In this document: positions 46,071-58,000 of the stretch, in pieces
How positions within the stretch are numbered: the stretch's first letter is position 1
How the letters are laid out: every line of letters begins with the position of its first letter
DNA from: Phoenix dactylifera
Taxonomy: Eukaryota; Streptophyta; Magnoliopsida; Arecales; Arecaceae
Direction: 5' to 3'
Assembly: GCF_009389715.1 (NCBI RefSeq)
Contig: NC_052392.1
Coordinates: forward strand, 29,524,592-29,588,591
Length of the DNA: 64,000 nt
The notes under the pieces: model-generated
Told to the model about the DNA's origin: nothing
Seen by the model: the letters and a program-made list of their open reading frames with translations, nothing else
Database searches by the model: none
Position numbers and translations under genes: made by a program

Positions 46071-47982
46071 TTAATTAATGGAGGATAGCAAATAACTGCT
46101 CAGATATGCATTTAATGTGTAGGTTTCGTAATTTTGGAATAGAGTAATTAAAACAAAATAAAGTGTAGTAGTGGGTTTATAAATAGAGTATCAAATATAA
46201 TTTAAGTATACCATTAATGTTTTAGTGTAGGTTAGAATAAATAAAAGAATTTTATATCCAATATAATAAATTCAGACTTTTGCACAGCATTCAAAGCAGT
46301 CGAAATGATTTGTTTTAATTTGAAGAACTATTTTAAATTTTCTTCACTATTTTCAAGCAACAGGAATAACGATATAGTTTTGAAATCTATTTTAATGAAT
46401 TATGCATGAATTCAGAGCAGAAGATTGTAAAGATTTTATTTGGAAAACTGAATTAAAGCTTCCTGCAAAAATGTCAAAGGAGCAAGTTTGCAAGTTTTAG
46501 TGGTTTTGATTCTGATAATTAACTTGAAAAGATTCAAAACATCGTTCAAAATTGAATCTTTTTTTCTTTCTTTTTCCACATCTGTATGTAGAAGAAAGCT
46601 AGAAAAAATTCAACAATTTTTTTCCTGCAGAAAAATATTTAACCAAACTACAAGATAACAAATTTCAATACAAACATTCAATAATGAATTACAATCCGGA
46701 AACTATATACAAATACTAGCAACTATATATGCAATTTGTTCTTCGAATGTTTATATCTTCTAATAATTATGAAATAAAATTGCTACTATTTGCAATTATT
46801 TTTTCAAAGATAACATCATACAAACAAATAATTTTAAAACTAAATAATACAAGAAATTCAAGAAGAATTGGAGAGAATACGTAAAAATACTTCTCTAAGA
46901 ACAAATTTTGCTGTCTCGTGCATGTGTCAAGTAAAATCATCTCCAAGGAACAATAAATCTGACTTAACCCAAGACCTTCTATCACGAAGGACTAACCCAA
47001 AGAACTCTTTCAATTGCTCAAGAAATAAAAGAATAGAGAAAACTAGATAAATGAAATTCGAGAGAGAAGAAAGAAAAATGTCAAGAAAAAGAAGACGAAA
47101 AATTCAAGAGAGAAGAAAAAAAGTTCTCGAAAAAAATAGCAGGCTACTTGCACTTCTCAGTTATGTTTGAGATACTGGGCATGAAACTTTAATATAGAGC
47201 TCAAGCCAAGCCGAGCAACCATGTGCATGTGGTGGCCAGCCCAAACCCCACAAATCCCAAATAGGCTTGGAATTCTTGGACTTTAATAAGAGGGGTGAAG
47301 AGTTCCATAAGTGCAGTCAAATGCAGCTTAAATTGTAAATATAAGCCAATTTACTTGTTTAGATGCCTGCAACTCAAATTGCACACATAATATTGTGTTG
47401 CTCGCTAGGCTGCAACTTAATGCTATCTGATGTGCGGTCAAAATAGCCATAGTATGAGTTACAGCCCCTCGAGTAGATATTTTTAATTTTTTTAAAAAAA
47501 AATCTCTCCTCTTTCTCCTCCTTCCCTTCCTCTCTCCTTCCCTACCCTTCCCTACCCTGCTCTGGAGTCCCGCCTTCTCACGACCCTCCATGCCATTACC
47601 AATCCCTACCACCTATTGGAGGCCCACAACCACATCCTCCATCTCGAACTTCACCATACACCATAGCAAACCTCTCTCTTCTCCTCCTCCTTTTCCTTTC
47701 TCCTACCCTACCCAACTCCTAAGTCTCCTCCTCCTTTTCCTTTCTCCTCCCCAACCCTGCTCCTGAGTCCTTTCCCGCGACCAACTTGGATGCTACTACT
47801 AGCCCTCATCATCTCCAGGAAACCTATACCACCTCCTCCATCTCGAACTTTACCGTGCTACCCTCCTCCTCTAACTCCATCTCTTCGTCCTTCACTTCCC
47901 ACCCCCTCCACCCCTCTCCTCCTCCTTCTTTGCCCTCGTTATGGTATATACCTTCACCCCCACCACCTTCTGTGCTCAACTT
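46071..47982. other. AT-rich spacer then pyrimidine-rich stretch, no gene seen
   Basis: 46071-47160 is AT-rich with no recognisable frame. 47500-47960 is strongly C/T-rich, with a phrase repeated at about 47630 and 47835 (cacctcctccatctcgaact-like). Frames here are low-complexity. Confidence 0.55.
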
Positions 47983-49653
47983 AGCATTTGCTCATAAGAT
48001 GTTTGACGAAATGTCTATCAGAGATGCCTTTCTTTTTCCCAGACTCATCCAAACACAAAAAATGAACCTCCTTATTAATCAACTAATACAACACGAGTTG
48101 CAATGCAACTTAAGTTGCAAAGCAACTTGAGTTCCCGCTAACTTCAACTATAAAGTTCCAAACAGCCCCTAAATACGAGTCTATTTGCATTAAAATATCC
48201 AATGTGGGGTTATCAAATAAAGGGCTTAAAAATTTGAACTTTTTCAAAAGAAAAAACTTTTCTAACACGACTTTCATGTAGCACTTGCGAACTCAGTGGG
48301 GCTGTGGCAAGTGAGTATTTAACGTTCTTATTTCTAATTAATTTTTATCTAGAATCTGTCCCCTTTTATCCATGTGACTTCTAACAGGATCTGTTTCCTG
48401 AAACTTTATGTTTTTGGATCTTCAGGGCTCTAACAGGACCAAGAAACATAACTAGCAAGCTTCATATGATGCTTCGCTGCTGTTGAAAGAGCTGCTACTG
48501 CTTACTAAAACAAATGATTACTAGGTTGTCTTCTTTCATCTAATATCTTGCTCATGTTCGCCGTATATACTTCAAAAAAATTACAGGCGATGAAAAGACA
48601 CAAACTCCTAATCAGGATTCACCAACGTAGTCCAAATCCAATCTCATGCGTCAGACTTGCATGTAAGTAGCTACAAGATCCCCACTTGACACCAACTTTT
48701 TTATTGACAAAATTGGATTGAGATTAGGCAATGTTCTTAGATTAATGGTTATGTCCCCGATTACATGGCATACAAGAGTAGAGCTATACATTGGTCCAGT
48801 GCAAAAAAAATTGGTCAGCAATTAAGCAACCTGCGATAAGAGTTTGTATGGGACTCAAAGCTCAGTACGTCGGTTAATCAGATCATCAAATTAAGTTGAT
48901 TAATTTCATGAGGCCAGATCAAGGATAGGCCCATGATTTCTTCTCAAAGAAAAACAGAAAAAAATGGTATAGGCCCCGTGATATTAATTCATGGAAAACT
49001 TCAAAATTGCTTGATATCCAAGATGTTTTCTTTATGAGCTGCACATAGGTCTCTTCAGTTCTCGGCCAACAACTTGTCCCAGCGTTGAGGCAGTGGAGAA
49101 GGCCTAATTCTGTAGTTTTTGAACAGAGAGAGAGAGAGTTTCTTAGTTTTTGAAGAGAACCAAATGCTCAGGCCTACAATTAGAAGAGTAGTTTTTCACC
49201 TACGCTCCTGCATGCATGTTCAAGGGAAATAATCTTTAAAAGAAAGACTAGAACATATATTTATATACAAGATAAAGTTTTTGGCTATATCTATTTGTAT
49301 ATATATGGAGATAATCAGAGCTGAATAGTTGATTTGTTATATTGTTGAGTGCTTGATATTTAATAAAATTAATATTTTGTTCAAGATCTCAACCAAAATG
49401 AGAAACATGAGCCATGCCCATCTTAAATTATTGCATTCTGACAACCATAGAAACCCCCAATCTCCACCATATTAGCAACCTGACGCCCGATGGTCATCTT
49501 ACTGCTCTTCCATGAGTCACTCTCTAAGCATCTCTGTTAACCACTCACTCTACAGGACACAGTAACAATCACTGAGCCTACTACCATCTAATTAGCTGCA
49601 TTGCCTTGTTGTTGTCACCCGTGCAAGGCTATCTTGGAGACACTTTTACATAA
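47983..49653. repeat. Dispersed duplication, copy B (pair at 5455-7597)
   Basis: Collinear with copy A from agcatttgctcataag to ggctatcttggagacactttt. It lacks the TRIM of copy A (empty site at 48690-48706). It also has its own short stretch rich in gttgcaa near 48095-48125. No shared coding frame. Confidence 0.75.
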
Positions 49654-49882
49654 TTCTTATGGGCTCCACAGTTGCTACCATGGCCTCTTCCAGATAAATT
49701 CCATATCCTCCCACACTTACCACCATGTTCATACATATTTTCCACAAAGGACAAGGAGGAACAAGTCAGATAGGTCTTTAAGAAAGTCAGAGGGAAGTTG
49801 GGAAAAGAATTTGTAAATATTATTATTGATTAAAAAGAATTAATAAGAGACTTGACAAGTTGTCATATTTTAAGTTGATATA

Positions 49883-50071
49883 TTGGAGAAGTCAAGAAGA
49901 ATGGCTGAAGTTTTAGGAATAATTATTTGTGTTGGAGGAGCGATTCTAATGGCATTGTTCAAAGGACCAAGGCTTCTAAAATTTGGATTGAAAAGAGCAG
50001 GTGAGGACTGGGTGATTGGTTGCCTTTTTCTCTGTGGGAGTAGTTGTTGCTCACTTTGGCTGATTCTACAG
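49883..50071 (+). pseudogene. Orphan exon of a WAT1-related (UMAMIT) transporter
   Basis: The frame from 49883 gives LEKSRRMAEVLGIIICVGGA, then ILMALFKGP and, near the end, DWVIGCLFLCGSSCCSLWLILQ. These match the fifth and sixth membrane-helix region of plant WAT1-related/nodulin-21 proteins (family pattern AKVLGTxxCVGGAxxMxxYKGP, then SLWLILQ). The frame ends at CAG|gttacc (50071), the place where family genes have an intron. No other exons are seen within 2 kb on either side, so it is most likely a gene fragment. Family members move amino acids or auxin across membranes. Confidence 0.6.
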
Positions 50072-52083
50072 GTTACCACTTCACTGGCCTTAGATAAAGC
50101 AAGGTACTACTAGTAAGTCAGCATTTGATAAGATGAATTTTTTACAAAGGAAAATGATTGTGTAAAATCTCTAGCATTACATTTTTATAGCTTTTGTTTG
50201 TTAATTAGTCAAGAGGAATGGTAGGAGGAAAAGCTTGAAAAGTTGTTTATTATTTTCAGAGCAGCGAGAGTTAATTTTGCATATGTTTCATATCTGAAAA
50301 CTTAGCAAAATATGCAACATAGATTCTCTGTATATTTTTTTTGCTTTGCGAGGAAAATACCTTTACAACAGAGGGCTGTGCCTGCGAGCCTAGCTATCTC
50401 TCTGGGAAGATACAACTCGACGAATTAGTCTTCTATGGAAGTTCGGTATCACTCGAGGTCTCTCGAGCCTTGCCGGGCCGTCAGAGCGGGACTTCTTTGG
50501 TAAAAAGAACTTGAATAACTTCGTTTTTCTGGAGGAGTCGAACCTGTTGAAGCTCAAAGCTTACAATTCCCCACTCACTAACGCTCACAAGGAACGATTA
50601 TTGATATACTGTTAATTTTCCAGCTTAAGAGGCTTGTAGGCCATGTTATGGGGCAAAGCTAAAGATTTGTGAGGAAACAAGTAATTAGACAGATCCACAA
50701 GAATGTCCCCGGAAAGATTCCAATCACAATGAGAAAAATTAGAAGAAACACCAAGAATCAAAAGATTTTTAATTTCAGTGTGCCTTTTGCTAGGCATTAG
50801 CCCCTCATTAACTTCAATCAAAATAATATTTTATGCTCTGGATATGTCATGCCTGAATTTTTGTTATTACATAGTTAAAAGTCCTTCGCAAGGAATATCT
50901 CACTCTCTAGTGCACTGCAGAGGCCTTTCACTTGATAAGCCCTACTAGAATATTAGAAATTAGAACATCTTGGTATGATTTCCAAGATGATTTCCACCTA
51001 GCATGATTATGAGAACTTGGTAAAACACCAACTCAATTGATGATGTTGCTCTGTTTGGGCAATTCTTTGTGAAAACTTTGCACACCTCGACCAAGTCTCC
51101 AACTCATGATGACTTCCCATCCTTCCCATTCTGGCTTTTGGTCTGCATCATCGAACAGGGGACTAGTTGACAATTTTCAACACACTTAATGCAGCCCAGC
51201 CTGTTAAATTTTCCAGGTTCAAACTTCCCTTCTGACTTCAGAGTTTAATACAATGTTCTAGATTTTTGGTATCATATGAATGTATGTGACTGACTAACTA
51301 ATCCAAAATGTATATTCTCTAAGTTTTTTAATCTTTTGGTTTCACATGAACAATCCCTTATCAACTTCAATGGAAGATAGTTACATGTAGGTTTACATGT
51401 GCCTGTCTGCCTTCAAGATATCCAAGTTCTGCTGAAGATAACAATAAAGTTTAGGATAATTGGCATAATTCAGATGCATTAAAACTTAGATGCACCTTCA
51501 AAACAAGCTCTCTTTCTGTTCCCTTCATGTTCCAATTTCCATTGGCATCATAATTGGCATCTTTAAAGTTGTGTTCTACAAGGTGCCTGCCAACTAATTA
51601 ATTTTAGCTATGATTGATGCTCTTTCAAAGTATAGGACTGGAGCTGTGGATCTCAGGCATATACCCCAAACACCAGCTTCTAGAAGAGCTATTCTGCATA
51701 TAAAAATTCAAACTCTCAAGCCTAATCCAACCAAAACACTCTGTCTAACCCTGAAATGCAACAACCTCGCCTACTACTCACTGGTTATGCACCAAAACAA
51801 CTATAAACAAATGTTTTGATGTCAAAAGGCTTGAAATTTCCAATGATCTACGAACCTACCAATATGCTGGCCTTCCATTGGAAGAAAGAAAATTAATGGT
51901 TCAAGTCTTCCACCTTATCCACCCAATCAAACAAATTCCACATTGCCCTGGCCTCTGCTTCCTATCAATAATTGAACTGCTAAAACAACCAAGCAGCATA
52001 GACTTTGCATGGGAAAAATCATTAAATAGGTACTCAGGCAAATGAGAACAAAGAGAAGCATTAATAGGAGAAACCATCACCCT
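50072..52083. other. Spacer downstream of the tetraspanin gene, no gene seen
   Basis: Frames are short and unrecognised. A more GC-rich island lies at 50370-50600 and may be a piece of an unknown repeat. The part nearest 52083 will include the tetraspanin 3' untranslated region, but its end is not clear. Confidence 0.5.
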
Positions 52084-55000
52084 CTAGGCATATCCTCCTT
52101 TCCATCTTGGGTAAGCATTGTCATGCCTGTTGTTCCTGAAGGCACAGCATCCAACAGAGTAGACAACAATAAGGAAGATGAGGAAGACGATGTTCGCGAT
52201 CGCAACCTTCTTCCAGTCATTCTTGATGTTGGCGAGGACCCCTGCCTTGCAAGATTGGCAGTTATAGCAGAGGACAGATGGATAGTTTTGCCATGTATTG
52301 CAGTCTGAATTATTAGAAGAGGTAAAATCAGCAGGTTTATCCCAAACTGTTCCATTCCGGTAGGTGAAGTTGCATTCAGTGGGAGGCTTGCAGCATTCAG
52401 ACTGTATAAACAAAACAGGCAGAAATATCTTATCTAAGTTTAACAAAGTAGACAAGAATTGAGATTTCGGTCAGTTGCATGATGCAATATTGGATCATAA
52501 TTTAAACATATGGAGAAACCACATCCATGGACACATGACAATAATCACCAGTATCATAATGCCAATGCTGAGGTCGTGACCACTTAACTAGGAACCAGTA
52601 AATGCATCCTCATTTTGTAAGATGTCCTCCTTCCATACCTTTCTAAATCAATATGCCCTATGGTAAGGATGTAACTCTTATTAAAAAGGTGTATGCTGAA
52701 GTCTCTTGCCATCAAATTCAGCCCCCCATCTAAAATAATCCTACAAAAAGCATCACATGCATCCGTACTAAGTCCAAGGTTTTGTTTTCTACTTCACCTG
52801 AAACTGGTCCACCAATAATATGATATTCTAAAGATATTTTATAGTCATCTTACCGTATCCAAACACGAAAGAATAGAACTTCAGAATGGAAGTCAGTTTT
52901 GGGACATTAAAGAAAGACTGATAAGCTCACATTTAAAGGAAATAACAGGATTGGAATTGAGGAGGGCCCTAGCACATGAAAGTTGAATGCCATTTTGATT
53001 AGATTAAGCCACCAACAGGTATGAAAAAATTATCAACAGCTTTCAGGTACAGATACTAGTTGTCTCTAATAGCAGTAAACAAAAAAACTACACAGTTTTC
53101 TTAATGAATGGATGCAATCTAAAATCCATTATTTAACAGGTCTACTTGAGTAATTTGTATCAGTAGTTAGAAACCATTAGGAGGATCGCACAGACCGTAC
53201 GTATTTCCAAAGCAATATATTATAAAAAACTTTGTAGTCGCAAAAATCAAAATTGACATGTCCCAAAATTTCAGCCGCGAACAAGGCTCTAAATTTTGAA
53301 AACTTTCGGAACTTGCTAAAAAGCCCCACATGGGAGGTGTTGCAATAACGGCAACAACCAAATTTCTAGGACTCGAAAGATTTCTCAAGAACATCCTCGA
53401 TGTCAGTCAAAGTTTGCAACTTGGTTTTTGTATAAATAAATTGATAAATAAATAAACTTCAACAGTTAGATTGAACAGCATGATTAAAAAGAATATAACC
53501 ATTAACAGAACTCTTATTGAAGAAGGCCTCAGAAAAACTGAAAGTTAAGAATAAGGGGTAATCAATCTAGACTTGAGGATTACCCAATTTTATGAATCAC
53601 GTTAAGCCATGTTGTTTTTGAAAAACTCAAAACACCAGAGAATATTACAATAAAATATACCCATGGAGACAGAAAATTTATCTGGACTCAATTTATGACA
53701 TGTATAAGACTTAATTTAAGGTCTACATAATCAGTGTGGACATCCTGCAAAAAATTCAAACTTAAATATCATGATCATCTAGAATTCTAGATCTCAAACT
53801 GCCGAACATGTGGCAGTAAAATCAAAAATTTGGAACAAAAGGAAAACAAGACACATAGATAAGTTCCCCAAGATCTACTAACCTATAAAACCAATATCGA
53901 TCAATGAACCCCAAAGAAAAAAAACAAAGAAAGAAATTCACAACAACATTAGAATGCCTAGGAAATTCATTAAAAGGATTACCAAAGAAAAAAAAAAGCA
54001 AATTCAACAGGAAACACCCAAGTATCAAGCAAGGACCTTTAACAAAAACCGCCAAAAAACAAAAGGTACCCATAAAACTACCAAAAACACACAGCCGGAA
54101 AGCGGTTCCCAAGGAAAAGAATGATTTATATGGAAACAATACACAGAAGAAAAAAAAAAGGCTACATCTCCGGATGACCAAACAGAAACCTAAAAAGAAA
54201 ACGAAATACACACAGAAAACCATTTGTAGAGATGAGACAAGGAAGGCAAATATAAAGCAACTCACCAAACCATCAGAAAGCTTTTGCATGTCATAAGACT
54301 ACACCAAGAAACAGAAGATCCATGAACCAAAACCATCACTTTGGCACGTCAGTTTGGCCAGGGAACAAAAAAAAGTGTTAAAACAAAGAAAGAAAAAGAA
54401 AGCAAGATCCAAAATGAAAAAAGTATTTTATAAGACCATGGATCAATACCACCTCGAATATTGATAGGTTAGCGCAGATGAATCCATGTTCCGAAAATAT
54501 AAAGAGAATCGGAGACAAGAGAAGAGAGAAAGTAAAGATTATTGTTTGACCATCTTGACGAAAAAAAGAGATTTTGGTCGATGAATCCATGCTCCAAAAG
54601 GACCAAAACCATCAAAAAATAATCAATAAAGTAACAGTACCCATAGGAAAAGAAAAGGATCAAATTTTTAACCTTTCTTTCAGAAGATCGAAGAAGACTA
54701 TACCTGGGTCGGCGAGAGGTTGTTGTTGATGAACTCATCAAGCGTCTGGTTCTTCTCCTGCAAACTCTTGCAGACGTTGCTATCCTGCAAGCAGCTCCGG
54801 ATCTTGCGCCAGTTCCCCTCGTTCTCGACCCGCTTCTGGAGCCAGTGGGAGTAGTCCCCAAGGCGGTACTCCTTGTATCCCCGGCCAGAGACGATCTCGC
54901 CTGCGCCGCGGTTGGTGACGACGAAGGCGAAGACGGTGAAGCAGAAGAGGAGGACGATGAGGAGGAACATCACGAGGAGGTAGAGCCAGAGGAGGCAGGA

Positions 55001-55204
55001 GACGCGGCCGCAGGCGCCGAAGAGCCCCGCGAGGGACACGAGGAGGAGGAAGACGCCGAGGACGATGACGGGCCGCTCCAGGAACTTCTCGCAGTCGGTG
55101 TGGGCGCGGTGGCTCAGCCAGATTCCGGCGCCCAGGATGGGGATGGAGAGGAGCAGCGTCAAGATGTTCAAGATCCCGATCAGATTGTTGCTCACCCGCA
55201 CCAT
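52084..55204 (-). CDS. Tetraspanin, TET8-like, two exons
   Basis: Exon 1 55204-54704 (167 codons) and exon 2 52401-52084 join in phase 0 across a 2.3-kb GT-AG intron. The 272-residue product matches plant tetraspanins (Arabidopsis TET8 is about 273). Membrane helices lie at about 8-30, 45-66, 72-96 and 234-256. The large outer loop, about 100-230, holds many cysteines (CC at 170-171, C177, C201, C212, C215, C218) and potential glycosylation sites N178, N183 and N198. The cytoplasmic tail RNNRHDNAYPRWKGGYA is of plant type. The plant signature GCCKPP reads ECCKPP here. Tetraspanins organise membrane microdomains; TET8 marks plant exosomes. The single intron just before the CC motif fits the family. 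It looks intact. Confidence 0.93.
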
Positions 55205-55331
55205 CCTCTTTTTTCTATCTCTTTTATTTCTTTCTGGCCTCCGGTGGGTGAGGGAAGGATTGGAGGACCGTTGGGAGGGAGGGAGGGAGGTAGGAAGAGG
55301 GAGGAGCCAAGGGGTAGGAGAGTGGAGATGG

Positions 55332-55344
55332 AGGAGTATTTATA
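55332..55344 (-). promoter_or_regulatory. TATA box of the tetraspanin gene
   Basis: On the minus strand CTATAAATACTCC lies about 130 bases before the ATG at 55204. A start site near 55305 would give a purine/pyrimidine-rich leader of about 100 bases. Confidence 0.65.
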
Positions 55345-55379
55345 GGAGTCGGATGGAAAGGAGACTTCCTTTCTGAACT

Positions 55380-58000
55380 GGGAGGACCACGTAGCCAGAT
55401 GGTGGGCCTGGCCCAGTGGGCTCCACAGAATTAAAAAAAGAGAAATATTTTGATTTAGATATTTCCATTTTAGAGATATCCTAAAGCCATGCCTTAGACA
55501 TCATGAGAGGTGGTAAGCAAGATTTAGTATCAATACCGACCATATCAGCATACTGATATTGTAATAGAATGATATGGTACCAAGATCCTCTTTGTCCCTC
55601 CATATTGTAAACTTTGTTTGAATTTATTTTAACAAAATTTTAGTATATTTAAATTAGTAGATCAAATCAAAAAGTTAATTTAATTTCAAGAATTGCAAAT
55701 AGTAAACTGAAGTTGTGATGTGTCTATAATAGTGGGATTGATATCATTTATAAAACATGATCTATGTGATGGGACAAGGGATTTTTTTTTTCTTCACTTC
55801 ATTCTCTCATTTCGTGTATTTATTGAGCATCGGGTCTTCTTGATTTGATAAAACGTCCGATTGGGCCGGGCGCTACATTAAGAGGTTGTGAAAAAGAGAG
55901 AGCGGCTTGGAAGGCGAAGGTACATCATTATCCGTTTGGTTTGCGGGAGATGAAAAGAAAAAAATATGGTCAAAAAAAAAAAGCTTAACTTTGATCGAAG
56001 TATTTTTTTTAAAAAAAGTATTTTATAGAAATAGGATATGAAAAATTTTAATTCCTACCCGCTAAGAATTAGGTTAATTTTTTTCCCGAAATATATTCTT
56101 AAGCTTTTAAATAAAATATGTAACATCTTTTTCTTTATTAGAAGTATAATAGATACATTACATAACTTTTCCAGAAAAGTGGATGCTCAACCAAACTGTG
56201 CCACTTTTTTATGATTAACTAAATATACAAAAATTATTGTTTCAGACATTATATATCCAAGTATCAACTTTTTATAAAAAAATATTTTAGTAAAAAAAAA
56301 ATTGCAAACCAAACAAATCCCATATGTTGCTTAAGATGAAGTCAAGAACCGGGCACTGGTGCATACTGAAACCCTTGTATATTATGACCCCGCAGCATTT
56401 TAAAGGCATAAACCACTGCACGATAAGGAATTTTACAGGTAGAGATGCGGTTGCTTCAACGGGCTAAGTGTTAATATCTCCATTCCTTGGAACACGCTCC
56501 CTTACAAACTATGAAAATGCAAAGGCTTTTAGATTGAATATAATTTGTGATGCGCATCCAGGCCAGCCACAACTCACCAGAAGGACCAACGAAGATGCCA
56601 ACATGTGGTTGATCAGGAGCAAGTACTTGGTGGGTGCATATCATGAGCTCCCCAAGATTGGCCGTATCCTAGCCAGAGGCCCTAGTGATCATGAAATCCT
56701 ACCAATGTGACAAGCATAACGTTATCCGCATGCGAAACATTTACGCCTGATGTCCAAGTCATACCCAGTTCAGTCATTTTTGGTTGGTCCATGTGCCCTA
56801 ATTCTTCGATGGTAGGTAAACTCCTTCATCCTTATAATTAATAAAAAGAGGGAAACCCAGGAGGTAAGTGCTCAAGATGTCCTAACAGACTGTGAAAGAA
56901 TCTCCTTCTGTTTCCTAAGCATCATTCTAATTTAGGCATCGGAGAGTCCCCCACCGAATACGCTCTAGCCAGAGGACTTCTTTGTTTATGCTGTTTTAGG
57001 TCAGAGTGCGGCCACCCAATAAGAATCCTAATAACGGTCGTATGCTGCACGCCCTCTTCGATCCCAAGCGAAGCAACCGACAGCCGAGCTCTCTAGTGTC
57101 GTCGTGCCTCTCAACGCTTTGCCTAGGACAGAAGTGGCAACAATCTGAATTACTGAAATAATAGGTATAGATTGATTTGTTGGGTATTTTCTTTTTGAAT
57201 TTTGATATCTATATCTTTATAGACACTTCTACTGAACCAAATATATCGGGCTTGATTTGGGAAGATCATTTGGTCACGCATCGTACATGCTGAAGTTTTC
57301 AATGATCTCAATCAAGGTGGATATGCCACTTGTTTTCTCTGAGTATGTTCACAAGTTTTTGCGCATCTTTTTTGCCCTTTTCTTTCTCAAAAGCATTTCT
57401 AAATGTCAAAACCTATGAGTTGTACGAAGGTAAATTTAGTTAAAGTTGTTGAGGATAGTCTCTAGAACTAATTAAGTTTAAATAAAGAAAGATTAGTGTA
57501 ACAATTTGGTGGAACGAATGTTGTGAAAATTGCATCCTTGACTTAAAATATGGGTACCGTCAATTATTCAAGATATTTGATTACTAGTATTCAAATATGC
57601 TCAAAATGTCAATTTGATATTTCAGACTCCTCAATTGTCACTCCTCTCGAGATATTGTTGTTATACATATTAGTTAAATATTTGGACAATAATCTCTCCC
57701 TTTTCTCCTTTCTTTACTAAATAATTTTGCAAGTTCTCTCTTCACGTTTTGGTATGCATAAGATAAATCTGCAACACCTAGGATATGAAATTTGTTGCCA
57801 TTTATTTGCTTGTAATATACTTTTTTAATAAACCAAATATACTTTACTTGCTATTTTTTTAATAATTTGGATAACCAACCAACTTGATCTTAATTGGGTT
57901 GTGTGGGTCAGTCCAACATTAATCAGTTTGGTTAATATTCTAAAAGTCGAGAAATGATTGGAATTCAGTCAGTTATAGTTTAGCTTATAACCTAGGCCTG
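55380..58000. other. Intergenic, unrecognised frame at 56468-56710
   Basis: AT-rich at both ends. The 80-residue frame at 56468-56710 matches no family I know. The stretch at 56930-57130 (tttaggcatcggagagtccc and following) has the feel of a decayed LTR but no paired end was found. Confidence 0.45.

Noticed and set aside
50534-50544. Perfect tRNA B-box match (GGTTCGACTCC, minus strand)
   Set aside because: The flanks do not form a T-stem and no A box or cloverleaf is found at the right distance.
53822-54296. Opposing frames of 155 and 130 residues in the tetraspanin intron
   Set aside because: Phe/Leu-rich and Lys-rich mirror frames caused by A-rich DNA; no family match, and they lie within a clear intron.
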